Positions 37,215 through 45,704 of a stretch of 64,000 nucleotides of DNA are shown piece by piece; position 1 is the first letter of the stretch; the number at the start of each line of letters is the position of its first letter. The translations under genes were made by a program, and so were the position numbers. Source of the DNA: Paenibacillus massiliensis subsp. panacisoli DSM 21345 (lineage in GTDB: Bacteria; Bacillota; Bacilli; Paenibacillales; Paenibacillaceae); contig NZ_KE384536.1 in assembly GCF_000426545.1 (NCBI RefSeq), forward strand, positions 1 to 64,000, given 5' to 3'. The notes under the pieces were generated by a model that was given only the letters and a program-made list of their open reading frames with translations, was not told the DNA's origin and did not search any database.

Positions 37215-37952
37215 TTAACTCAACGTCAACAGCGAATGCAGACGCTCCGGGTAATCTGTGATGATGCCACGTACCCCATAACCAAGGAATACTCTCATCT
37301 CTTCCTCATCATTAACCGTAAAGGGACGGTACGCTACTCCAGCTTCTGCTGCGGACTTCACCCACTCTGGAGTGATCGCCTCTTTATAAGCATGAAGTGC
37401 CGTAGCACCAAGCGATTGTGCATACTCCCATGGACGGTAGAGCCCTTCCATGTAGAGGACTCCCGTGCGGATATCCGGAGCTAGCCGATGGCATTCTACC
37501 AAGGAATAATGATTGAAGCTTGAGATGATAACCTGTTCCTCCAGACCGAAGCTTCGAACGGCAGCAATGACCTCTTCCTCCAGACCCTCATAAGGAACTA
37601 TTCCATTTTTCAGCTCCAGATTCAATACAATCCCGTGCTCTCTCCCCAGCTCCAGCAGCTCATGTAGCTCCGGTACGCGCTCCCCCTGAAAGCTCGGGTC
37701 AAACCAGCTACCTGCATCAAGCGACTCCAGCTCTGCACCAGTCACATCCTTAACCAAGCGTGGCAGGCCGGTTGTACGCTCCAGAGACTCATCATGAATC
37801 AGCACAAGCTTACCATCCTTTGTCCGCTGTACATCGGTCTCAATCCCCGTAGCACCCAATTCTATAGCCTGCCGAAAAGCAATCATGGTATTCTCCGGGC
37901 ATGTACCGGATGCACCGCGATGGGCAAAATTAATAATTGGTGTTGTCGTCAT
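37215..37952 (-). CDS. Glycerophosphodiester phosphodiesterase
   Basis: A 245-residue cytoplasmic GDPD (UgpQ-like) with no signal peptide. The catalytic HRGASGTCPENT near the start, GIETDVQRTKDGKLVLIHDE with metal ligands Glu and Asp, and LNLELKNG are all present; it ends with the usual GVRGIITDYPERL. It splits glycerophosphodiesters from lipids or teichoic acid into glycerol-3-phosphate and an alcohol. ATG follows GGAGG. Convergent with the methyltransferase gene. Confidence 0.94.
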   Translation of the reverse strand: MTTTPIINFAHRGASGTCPENTMIAFRQAIELGATGIETDVQRTKDGKLVLIHDESLERTTGLPRLVKDVTGAELESLDAGSWFDPSFQGERVPELHELLELGREHGIVLNLELKNGIVPYEGLEEEVIAAVRSFGLEEQVIISSFNHYSLVECHRLAPDIRTGVLYMEGLYRPWEYAQSLGATALHAYKEAITPEWVKSAAEAGVAYRPFTVNDEEEMRVFLGYGVRGIITDYPERLHSLLTLS

Positions 37953-38243
37953 CTATGTATACCTCCGTGTGTTTCTATTTTGATTCAGTCATCCATATAC
38001 ACTTTAGTATGTCTATATATTTGTCCAAATCCTACTCACTATAACGTAACTTATTCATGTTCATGCTGTATGAAATATATGTAAACATATTGTGTGCATT
38101 GGCAAACAACCGCTGACGGCGAGGTACCAAACAGTGTGCAGCACTGCTAGACTACTGGCTAGACGGTTGAAACGATCCATATCATTCGATATGCTTGATG
38201 CCAGATAGGATTGGAATGGACACAAACCAAAGGAGAACAGCCC

Positions 38244-38798
38244 ATGAACCCGCTGCACAATTTGAACATTGGACCACCCGCTGCTGGCGAGATCAGACAG
38301 ATCCACCGCGTATTTGAGCTGGCGATCAGGGATGCCTTCAAGCAAGAAGGACTGGAGGCGCACCTGGAGGATATCGAATACGAAATTAGCCATAAGCAGG
38401 AGCGCTTGGCTAATGCCCTGTACACACAAGAGCCTGCGCTGCACTTCTTGATCGCCCGAGTGCGTGACGAGGTGGTAGGCACGATTTCTTACGGCCCCTC
38501 TGGCCAGCTGATATCCGAATGCACCGACGGACAGCTGAAGGATGTTGGGGAACTGGGAAGTCTATATATTCTTCCTGACTATCAGAATCGTGGCATCGGT
38601 TCTGCACTAATCAGTGAAATGGTACGGCAGTTGGACAAGCAGGGGATCAAGCAATTCTGCCTCGATAGCGGCTATCGACGAGCACAGGTGCGCTGGACCC
38701 GGAAGTTCGGGCCTCCCTACGCAATTGCAAAGGATCGCTGGGGACCGGATTCCCCGCATATGGTGTGGCTGTGTCAGGTGCAAGACTGGGTCCAATAA
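38244..38798 (+). CDS. GNAT family N-acetyltransferase
   Basis: A 184-residue acetyltransferase. Motif A is plain in GSLYILPDYQNRGIGSALIS, with the acetyl-CoA-binding QNRGIG loop; flanking beta strands include FLIARVRDEVVGTISY. The C terminus ends in a CoA-side motif around GYRRAQVRWTRKFG. The substrate is unknown. The ATG at 38244 has AAAGGAG upstream, better than the in-frame codon at 38211. A single-gene unit. Confidence 0.9.
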   Translation: MNPLHNLNIGPPAAGEIRQIHRVFELAIRDAFKQEGLEAHLEDIEYEISHKQERLANALYTQEPALHFLIARVRDEVVGTISYGPSGQLISECTDGQLKDVGELGSLYILPDYQNRGIGSALISEMVRQLDKQGIKQFCLDSGYRRAQVRWTRKFGPPYAIAKDRWGPDSPHMVWLCQVQDWVQ

Positions 38799-38852
38799 AG
38801 CCTTCTTCAGGCGTGACAGACACCTCTTTTCTCATAGCATCCCTCCCAAGAC

Positions 38853-38896
38853 AAAAAGCGCGGACAGCATTGGAATTCTCCTCAGCGTCCGCACTT
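38853..38896 (-). terminator. Terminator of the GH51 gene
   Basis: On the minus strand AAGTGCGGAC pairs with GTCCGCGCTT, with one G-T wobble, and TTTT follows. It lies about 80 bases after the arabinofuranosidase stop. Confidence 0.75.
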
Positions 38897-38973
38897 ATCT
38901 ACTCGTTTATTAACTCATTTATTACCTAATTCACTTCACATCATTCGATACAAGCTATCCAGCCTGCCTGACA

Positions 38974-40485
38974 TTACTTTTTCGCCAGACGAATAACGTT
39001 CCAGGAAGCCTTGTTCAGGCTAGCGGATACGACACCGCCATCCAGCTTCGCACTACCGCCGCTACGTGGCGCTACCTTCTCTTGTGCAGCCGAGTTGGTG
39101 GCCTTCAGATCATCACTTTCCATGACCAGATGCTCTACAATCTCGAAGCCCTCGAAGCTACGAACATCACAGTTCAGCTCCAGCGCATCATTCAGGTTAC
39201 GGTTCACTGCGAAGATCGTCAGTTCCTCGTTCTCTTCATTATAGACTACAGCGCTGTCCAGATAAGGCACATCTGTGAAATCCTTGGAATCGTACTTCGG
39301 CGAATCCACGACTGGCATCAGGGATACACCACGTCCGAAGCGAGATGCATGCATGTAAGGATAGAAGATGGTCTGCTTCCATGCTCTGCCATTATTCTCA
39401 GTCATGATTGGCGCAATGACATTGACCAATTGAGCGAGACAAGCCATACGTACCCGGTCTGCATGACGCAGGAAGGTAATCAGCATACTCCCTACCAACA
39501 GCGCATCCTCGAAGGTATAGATATCCTCCAGCTGCGGCGGAGCAATCTGCCATGGCTCCATTTTGCTATCTGCTTCATTGGAATGGAACCACACATTCCA
39601 CTCGTCGAAGCTCAGCATCATGGTCTTCTTGCTACGCTTCTTCGCTTTGATATAATCACAAGTCGATTTAATCGTATGGATGAAATGATCCAGGTCCATC
39701 GTCAACGCGAGGAAATTCTCTGTATCATTATCACGGTTGCCATAGTATTGGTGCAGGGAGATGTAGTCTACAGCATCATAGGTGTGATCCAGCGTCACAG
39801 CTTCCCACTCAGGGAAAGTAGTCATTCCTGTATTAGAGCTACCGCAAGCGACCAGTTCAATATCCGGATCTACCCAACGCATAACCTTGGCTGCTTCCAG
39901 TGCGATGCGACCATATTCATGCATTGTTTTGTGGCCGATCTGCCACGGACCATCCATCTCATTCCCCAGACACCAGGTCTTGATCTTATGCGGCTGCTCC
40001 ACGCCATGACTGCGACGCAGATCACTCCAGTATGAACCACCTGGATGATTGCAGTATTCTACTAGATTGCGTGCGGCATCGATACCACGTGTCCCCAGGT
40101 TGACTGCCATCATGACCTCGGAGCCGACCTCACGAGTCCATTGGAAAAATTCATTCGTACCAATCTCGTTAGGCTCTACGGTTCTCCATGCGAGCTCCAG
40201 ACGTTTGGGCCTGTCCGCAACCGGGCCTACACCATCCTCCCAGTTATAGCCCGATACGAAGTTACCACCTGGATAACGAATGATCGGTACGTCCAGCTCC
40301 TTCACCAATTCCTTCACGTCACTCCGGAAACCGCTCTCATTTGCCAACGGATGTGAGGGCTCATAGATACCTCCATATACAGCACGACCCAGATGCTCAA
40401 TAAAAGAGCCATATATACGTTTATCCACCTCTGCAATGCGGAACGACTTATCAATAATCATTTTTGCCTTTAAAGATTGTGACAT
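38974..40485 (-). CDS. abfA: Alpha-L-arabinofuranosidase, GH51 (AbfA)
   Basis: A 503-residue cytoplasmic GH51 enzyme releasing arabinose from short arabino-oligosaccharides. Catalytic residues are Glu176 (acid/base, LGNEMDGPW) and Glu295 (nucleophile, DEWNVW), within one position of those known in the Geobacillus enzyme; the C-terminal beta sandwich is present. No signal peptide. The start at 40485 follows AAAGG by nine bases; the upstream extension is unlikely. It acts on sugars imported by the transporter encoded about 550 bases upstream. It has its own strong promoter and terminator. Confidence 0.96.
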   Translation of the reverse strand: MSQSLKAKMIIDKSFRIAEVDKRIYGSFIEHLGRAVYGGIYEPSHPLANESGFRSDVKELVKELDVPIIRYPGGNFVSGYNWEDGVGPVADRPKRLELAWRTVEPNEIGTNEFFQWTREVGSEVMMAVNLGTRGIDAARNLVEYCNHPGGSYWSDLRRSHGVEQPHKIKTWCLGNEMDGPWQIGHKTMHEYGRIALEAAKVMRWVDPDIELVACGSSNTGMTTFPEWEAVTLDHTYDAVDYISLHQYYGNRDNDTENFLALTMDLDHFIHTIKSTCDYIKAKKRSKKTMMLSFDEWNVWFHSNEADSKMEPWQIAPPQLEDIYTFEDALLVGSMLITFLRHADRVRMACLAQLVNVIAPIMTENNGRAWKQTIFYPYMHASRFGRGVSLMPVVDSPKYDSKDFTDVPYLDSAVVYNEENEELTIFAVNRNLNDALELNCDVRSFEGFEIVEHLVMESDDLKATNSAAQEKVAPRSGGSAKLDGGVVSASLNKASWNVIRLAKK

Positions 40486-40539
40486 GGATACCATCCTTTC
40501 CAAATGTGAGGATACGGAGCCTCTCTTATCTGCAAGGAC

Positions 40540-40605
40540 AATATAACATGATGAAGATGGATGGTCAATATTTTTATTAATACTTAATAATAACATTAAT
40601 TAAAA
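40540..40605 (-). promoter_or_regulatory. Promoter of the GH51 gene with AT-rich inverted repeat
   Basis: On the minus strand a -35 TTGACC (40563-40568) and -10 TATATT (40540-40545) are 17 bases apart. Just upstream of the -35, in an A/T-rich stretch, TATTAA-TAC-TTAATA forms an inverted repeat (about 40575-40590) that could be an operator. Confidence 0.65.
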
Positions 40606-40633
40606 TGAAAATGATACGGATCTCAGTCTTCTT

Positions 40634-40667
40634 AAAAGTAAAAGAAGGCCCCCTTGATAAGGAGACC
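40634..40667 (-). terminator. Probable terminator on the minus strand
   Basis: GGTCTCCTT and AAGGGGGCC form an imperfect stem around a short loop (40647-40667), followed on the minus strand by a T-rich run (40634-40646). It probably once ended the decayed SLH gene just upstream. Confidence 0.5.
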
Positions 40668-40689
40668 CTCCGACATTTATATTGGAATA

Positions 40690-40990
40690 TTGGTATTAGA
40701 AATTCATGCTGTCTAAATGAGATCCGATTGTTGAAGCAGTCTCCGCACAATCGTTGGTTGCTACCTCAGCTCTAGTAATAAATGTTTTGAGAGCTAATCG
40801 ACTACCGTTTCTTCCTGAAATAATCCCAGCCTGGATCCTATCCGCCATCCCGTCTTTCGCCCACTCCGCAACGGCTGCACTGTCGGAATATGGACTCCAC
40901 AGACGCCACAGATGCCACGCTGCTGCCCGCATCGTTCATTGCCTTCACGGTAAATGTGTATTCAATTCCCTTAATATATCCATTGTATCT
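40690..40990 (-). pseudogene. Remnant of an Fn3-SLH surface protein gene
   Basis: On the minus strand one frame reads EYTFTVKAMNDAGSSVAS, the typical end of a fibronectin type III domain (about 40910-40970). Then, shifted by one base, the frame reads YSDSAAVAEWAKDGMADRIQ, continuing AGIISGRNGSRL and ITRAEVAT, a clear SLH repeat (about 40750-40885). There is no start, and the two remaining SLH repeats are missing. This is a deletion-scarred 3' end of an SLH-anchored protein gene, similar in design to the protease at 25.4 kb. Confidence 0.75.
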
Positions 40991-41034
40991 TGACCCTTAA
41001 GAGACTGCTCTGCAATGAGGTATGCAGGAGTTCA

Positions 41035-41850
41035 TTAACCCTTGAGCGAGCCAGCAGCAAGACCTGCCACAAAATATCGCTGCAACACCACGAACAGCAC
41101 CACAATTGGGATCGCCGTGACTAGTACACCCATCAGTAGCATCGGATATTGTGTTACATACTCTCCCCTGAATTGTAGCAGCACCAATGGTAGTGTCAGC
41201 TTTGACTTGCTGCTCAGCATGAGCATGGGCATCAAGAGATCATTCCAGACCATGACCAGCAGGAAAATCGCCGTCGCGGCAAGTGAAGGGGCTGCAAGCG
41301 GCAGGGCAATTCGGGCATACAGCCTCCATTCGCTTGCACCGTCAATACTGCCTGCCTCCAGAATCTCCGATGGCAGCATACGCATATATCCAGTCAGCAT
41401 GAAGACAGATACGGGCAGCAGCATGGCTGTAGTCACAATCACGAGGCCAGCAAGGCTGTCAGACCAGCCCAGCGAACGAGTCAGTGCATAGATTGGCAGC
41501 ATGTTGACCTGCGAGGGAACGATTAAGCCAGCCACGAACAGTCCAAAAATGACAGCCCCCAGTCTCCCCTTCCAGCGGACGATAGCATAGGCGATCATAC
41601 TGCCGAGCAGAAGCTCAAGTATTACAGTTCCAGTAGTAACCAGCAGACTATTCAGGAAATATCCCCACATCGGCTGATTGCGGAATAGCTGATACAAGTT
41701 ATCCCACGTCCACGGATCAGGCCAGGCTAGCGGCTTAGTAAAGAAATTGCTGCTCGTCTTGAAAGAGGACACCAACACAAAATACATTGGAGCCACAATC
41801 AAAAGGGCATAGACTGACAGAAGCACACGTTTGAACCAGCGCATCACCAT
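41035..41850 (-). CDS. Carbohydrate ABC transporter permease (AraQ/MalG type)
   Basis: A 271-residue permease with six predicted helices, the EAA loop EILEAGSIDGASEWRLYARIALP and the usual C terminus GLAAGSLKG. The ATG at 41850 has GAGGAGG seven bases upstream. It is the last gene of the arabinose-type importer operon and is intact, unlike its partner. No ATPase is encoded here, so an MsmX-like ATPase would be shared. Confidence 0.92.
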   Translation of the reverse strand: MVMRWFKRVLLSVYALLIVAPMYFVLVSSFKTSSNFFTKPLAWPDPWTWDNLYQLFRNQPMWGYFLNSLLVTTGTVILELLLGSMIAYAIVRWKGRLGAVIFGLFVAGLIVPSQVNMLPIYALTRSLGWSDSLAGLVIVTTAMLLPVSVFMLTGYMRMLPSEILEAGSIDGASEWRLYARIALPLAAPSLAATAIFLLVMVWNDLLMPMLMLSSKSKLTLPLVLLQFRGEYVTQYPMLLMGVLVTAIPIVVLFVVLQRYFVAGLAAGSLKG

Positions 41851-41882
41851 AGCTTTACCTCCTCTCTGGCTGTAGTCCGGTA

Positions 41883-42754
41883 TTACCCGCTGACCCGCTC
41901 CGCTCGAAGTGCCTTGAACTGCAGCAATGTCAGCAGAGCCAGCAGCACAAGGAACATCATAGAGGCAGCTGAAGCCAGTCCGAACGAATAACTGCCGAAG
42001 GCCGTGTGGTAAATATAAGTGCTCAGAATTTCTGTAGCATAGTTCGGTCCACCACCGTCATCGTAAAGATGAGATCAAATGCCTTGAACGACTGAATCGT
42101 TGTGTAGGCCACAACAATAGTCGCAGAGGGGGCCAGTAATGGCCAGGTGATCTGACGGAAGGTCTCCCAACGCCCACCACCATCCATTTTGGCAGCCTCA
42201 TACAATTCGACTGGTATAGCTTGCAGCCCCGCGATAAATACGATTATCATCTGCCCCGCATGGGCCCACACCTGAACCGCGGCGACAGAGTAGAGCGCCA
42301 GCTTCGGATCTCCGATCCAGTTACGGGTGGCCGCCGAGGCTCCCAATTCCTGGAGCCCAGTGTTCACCATTCCAATGGACGGATCATACATGAACGACCA
42401 GACGATCCCCACCGATACCGTAGAGAGGATCGCAGGCAGGAAGTACAATGCACGCAGGGCGATATGTGTTCTCGTATTGCCCACCAGCATCAGAGCCAGC
42501 ACCAGTGAGATGAAGGTCTGCGCGAGCACGACTACCAGCATGAATTTAATGTTATTGCCAAACGCCTTACGGAACACAATGCTATTGAAGCTATCGATAT
42601 AATTGGCTGTACCAACGAACTGATAGGACGGAGATACTCCGTCCCAGTTGGTAAATGAATAATATAGGCCTGTTAAGGTTGGAACAATGAACAAGCCTCC
42701 ATACAAGACAAGTCCCGGCAGCAGGAACAGCAGTAAATGAAGCCGTGTCTTCAT
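41883..42754 (-). pseudogene. Frameshifted ABC permease (AraP/MalF type)
   Basis: The frame from 42754 gives a normal MalF-type permease through FKAFDLIFTMT, then leaves frame near 42056 and stops at 42023. In the family this point reads MTGGGPNYATE. Restoring one G (one C on the plus strand) near 42054-42057 recovers GGGPNYATEILSTYIYHTAF and a full last membrane helix, ending ALRAERVSG with TAA at 41883-41885. The full protein would be about 289 residues. The truncated form lacks the last helix and should be inactive. A true mutation or a sequencing error in a short G run are both possible. Confidence 0.88.
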
Positions 42755-42757
42755 AGG

Positions 42758-44059
42758 CTACTTCCCGGCCTTGGCTATGTGCTGTTCAATGACTGTCTGC
42801 GCCTCCTGAGCAGCTTCCGTTGGAGATGTACCACTCAGAACGGCCTGAATGGAGTTCGTAACGGCCTTTTGGTTATCTCCACTCAGAATGGTGAACCGTG
42901 GCTGGAAGACTGTCTTCCTGTCAGCCCAAGCTCCTGCTGCCTTCAGCTCAGGCGTATTATATTCAACATCCTTTACAGTTACATTTTGACCTGTTGCGTT
43001 GGCATAGGCTCCTGCTACCTCGGGGCGGCTCAGATATTCGATGAATGTCTTGGCCTCCTCAGGATGCTTGGACTTACTGTTCACTGCGAGCATGAACGTG
43101 GTGGTATGCACGCCCTCATATCTGGCCTGATCGGCACTTACAGTAATCGGGGCCAGCAGTTGCTGCTCCAGCTCCGGGTTCTGCAGCTTGTTCTGAGCGA
43201 GCTGGTAGGAACCGCTGGCGAGCATCGCCGCTCTTTCCTGAATGAACAGAGCCCCTGCTGCTGCGTCCTTGGTCCCCAGTGCATCTGGCTGGAAGTAGCC
43301 CTTGTCGTTCAGCTCCTTGATCTGCGTCAGGGTCCTCACCCAGAATTCATCCGTAAGCTTAGCCTCGCCCGCCTCCACCTTCGTGAAGACATCATCTGTA
43401 GGTGCATTGTTCATGACCATCGTGTTCATGAATTGCCCCGGACCGATATCCGCACCTGCAAAGGCAATTGGAATCATCCCGTTATCCTTAAGCGTCTGGC
43501 AGAGCGCCAGGAAGCCTTCCCAGTCCACTGGTGGTGTCAGACCATATTTCTCGAACAGCTTCACATTATAGATGGGATCGTTGTACACAAGCTGGTAAGG
43601 AACCGCGTACTGCCGTCCATCCTTCTGTCCGGCCGCAATCAGCTGAGGATTATATGAAGACAGAAATCCTTCCCCCGTCAGATCAGTGAACAGCCCTGCT
43701 TGCACAAAGGTCTCAAACTGAGCACCCGGGAAGGAAGCAAACACATCCCCGACAGCCCCATCGCCAATCTTGGACTGGACCGTGGATTGATATTGATCAG
43801 AAGGGAGAGTCTGCATTTCAACAGTGATATTGGGATTCTCGCGCTCGAATTCGGCAATCGCTGTATTTAGAGCCTCCGTATCCTCTCCTCGCCAGTGAAT
43901 GAAGCTAAGCTTCACAGGGGCAGATCCGGACGCATCTGCTTGCTCGGAATCTTGGCCACCTGTAGCACCACCCTGACCTCCGCAGGCAGCAAGCACCACG
44001 GACATGAATAAAATAAGAGCAAGCGCCCACGAATAGGCGTAACGTTGTCTACGAAACAT
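42758..44059 (-). CDS. Sugar-binding lipoprotein (AraN-like, ABC importer)
   Basis: A 433-residue family 1 substrate-binding protein. Signal peptide with lipobox VVLAAC (Cys26), then a Gly/Ser/Asp-rich linker. The body shows SFIHWRGEDTEALNTAIAEF, YAVPYQLVYNDPIYNVKLFE and FIEYLSRPEVAGAYA. The start at 44059 has AGGAGG eight bases upstream. By its place next to GH51 it probably binds arabino-oligosaccharides, but the ligand is inferred from context only. It heads the importer operon, three bases before the frameshifted permease gene. Confidence 0.9.
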   Translation of the reverse strand: MFRRQRYAYSWALALILFMSVVLAACGGQGGATGGQDSEQADASGSAPVKLSFIHWRGEDTEALNTAIAEFERENPNITVEMQTLPSDQYQSTVQSKIGDGAVGDVFASFPGAQFETFVQAGLFTDLTGEGFLSSYNPQLIAAGQKDGRQYAVPYQLVYNDPIYNVKLFEKYGLTPPVDWEGFLALCQTLKDNGMIPIAFAGADIGPGQFMNTMVMNNAPTDDVFTKVEAGEAKLTDEFWVRTLTQIKELNDKGYFQPDALGTKDAAAGALFIQERAAMLASGSYQLAQNKLQNPELEQQLLAPITVSADQARYEGVHTTTFMLAVNSKSKHPEEAKTFIEYLSRPEVAGAYANATGQNVTVKDVEYNTPELKAAGAWADRKTVFQPRFTILSGDNQKAVTNSIQAVLSGTSPTEAAQEAQTVIEQHIAKAGK

Positions 44060-44092
44060 ACGGATAACCTCCTGTAGTAATAATGTGCGGAA

Positions 44093-44109
44093 TGATAATG
44101 CCACTATCA
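44093..44109. promoter_or_regulatory. 17-base palindromic operator candidate of the arabinose importer
   Basis: TGATAATGCCACTATCA matches its own reverse complement at 14 of 17 positions (TGATArTGsCAyTATCA). It lies 34 bases before the binding-protein start codon, near the likely promoter (minus strand TTGATC with CATTAT 18 bases on), a good place for a repressor. It is not a cre site. Confidence 0.5.
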
Positions 44110-44115
44110 CCTTGA

Positions 44116-44139
44116 CCGGATCAACGGCCAGATCAACGG
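44116..44139. repeat. 12-base tandem duplication
   Basis: CCGGATCAACGG is followed directly by CCAGATCAACGG, one mismatch, in the importer promoter region. Confidence 0.8.
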
Positions 44140-44276
44140 GTAGTGCAGATCTGCTCCAGACGAGGAGCCTAGTTCGTTAAGCACGCATTTGTGCAGCTTT
44201 GTGGTAGGGGAAGCGTCTTGATCATGACATTGTTGGTCCTGTAATTGACGCTAATCGACACTAGGCCAGAAGCAAC

Positions 44277-45476
44277 TTAGACCGATTGACTCGCTCGTGC
44301 ACGTTGCTGATCCAGTAAGCGACTGCGGAAGAGCGGTAATACCGATGCCCCGAACCGTTCCGCCTCCTCCAGATGGGGGTAGCCAGACAGAATGAAGGTA
44401 GACACACCCAGTTCAACGTATTCCAGCAAGCGATCTGTGATCTGCTCGGCAGTACCTACAATCAGGATGGCCCCGCCTGATCGAACTACAGACAGGCCTG
44501 TCCACAGGTTAGGCCCTGCCATGAAACGTTGCTTCGCTGTGATCTCCCGCAGCTCGTTCTGTCTACGCTGGTTGGTGGCGTCAGTCTCGCTGAAGGCTTT
44601 ACTGGCTTGTTCAATCGCCTCAGCAGGTACCTTGCTGATGATATCCCAAGCGGCTTCCCAAGCCTCCTCCTCTGTATCTCTCACCAGCACCTGTGCACGC
44701 ATGCCATAGCGTAGATCGCGAGCACGTCCCGTCTCCCGCTGCAGCTCTGTCCGAATCTCCTCCATCTCGGTAATCTGCTCCCGAATCCAATCCTGCGGCT
44801 CACCCCACATTAGGAAGGTGTCTGCATATTCTGCAGCCATGCGCTTGGCTATTCGTGAGCTGCCGCCCAGGTAAAATGGCGGATGCGGTGACTGGAGTGT
44901 CTCCGGCATTCCGACAGGTCCATGGAACTGATAATACTTCCCTTCGAAGTCTTCAGAAGAATGCTCTCCTGCGCTCGCTAACTTCGCGAACTCCGAATCA
45001 TTCATCCCCTTGGACGCTGACCATGCCCGCTGGATGACCTCCATATATTCACCCGCACGGATGTAGCGCTCATCATGCGCATGGGCGAGCGGATCACCCA
45101 GCTCCTCCAGATCACGCACCGAGCTGCCTGTGACGACATTTATCATGGCACGACCACCAGATAGCTGATCCAGCGCCGCTCCCATGCGAGCTGCCAGTAC
45201 AGGCGCTACCAAGCCTGGTCGAATAGCAACCAATGGCCTCAGTGTAGAGGTATGACTGGCTATAGCTGAGCCCACTACCCAGGCATCCAGACAAGCCCCA
45301 CCTGTCGGAATCAGTACAAAGTCACAGCCACCCCGCTCCGCTGCCTGAGCTACTTTAACCAGATACTCCAGCGTAGGCTGTCTTTCCGGCTCGATCCCTA
45401 CATATCTTCCATCTCCTGCCGTTGGCAGAAACCAGCCAAAACGAATCTCCTCCTGTTCAGACACATGCACGCTCAT
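44277..45476 (-). CDS. LLM-class flavin-dependent monooxygenase (SsuD-like)
   Basis: A 399-residue TIM-barrel monooxygenase closely patterned on alkanesulfonate monooxygenase: FGWFLPTAGDGRYVG at the N terminus, AERGGCDFVLIPTGG, SGGRAMINVVTGS and FYLGGSSRIAKRMAAEYAD. SsuD uses FMNH2 and oxygen to release sulfite from alkanesulfonates. No flavin reductase (ssuE) or ssuABC transporter is adjacent, so a reductase must come from elsewhere, or the substrate differs. The start at 45476 follows AAAGGAAG. It is divergent from the AraC regulator, which might control it. Confidence 0.88.
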   Translation of the reverse strand: MSVHVSEQEEIRFGWFLPTAGDGRYVGIEPERQPTLEYLVKVAQAAERGGCDFVLIPTGGACLDAWVVGSAIASHTSTLRPLVAIRPGLVAPVLAARMGAALDQLSGGRAMINVVTGSSVRDLEELGDPLAHAHDERYIRAGEYMEVIQRAWSASKGMNDSEFAKLASAGEHSSEDFEGKYYQFHGPVGMPETLQSPHPPFYLGGSSRIAKRMAAEYADTFLMWGEPQDWIREQITEMEEIRTELQRETGRARDLRYGMRAQVLVRDTEEEAWEAAWDIISKVPAEAIEQASKAFSETDATNQRRQNELREITAKQRFMAGPNLWTGLSVVRSGGAILIVGTAEQITDRLLEYVELGVSTFILSGYPHLEEAERFGASVLPLFRSRLLDQQRARASQSV

Positions 45477-45540
45477 ATGACACGCTTCCTTTCCTGAAAC
45501 ATTCTTTTTATAAACCAATAATTTCAGTTGGAATAATAAG

Positions 45541-45569
45541 TATTAGTATCATAGCAATCCATTTGTCAA
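45541..45569 (-). promoter_or_regulatory. Probable promoter of the SsuD-like gene
   Basis: A perfect TTGACA reads on the minus strand at 45564-45569, with TAATAC 18 bases downstream as the best -10. Confidence 0.45.
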
Positions 45570-45641
45570 TGATCCATGTCATTAAGCGTTGATTTTTTTT
45601 GTCTATTTGTGGTCAATTCAAATTCGATTTTATACAAATTC

Positions 45642-45671
45642 TTGAATATCCACAAAACCCACCTGTATAAT
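45642..45671 (+). promoter_or_regulatory. Promoter of the AraC-family gene
   Basis: TTGAAT (45642-45647) and a perfect -10 TATAAT (45666-45671) are separated by 18 bases and lie 34 bases before the start codon. Confidence 0.6.
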
Positions 45672-45704
45672 TGGTTATAAAAACACGGCGAAGAGGTGCT
45701 CTTG

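Noticed and set aside
42023..42754. Programmed frameshift in the permease gene
   Set aside because: No slippery heptamer or stimulating structure is evident, and related permeases do not use frameshifting; mutation or sequencing error is simpler.
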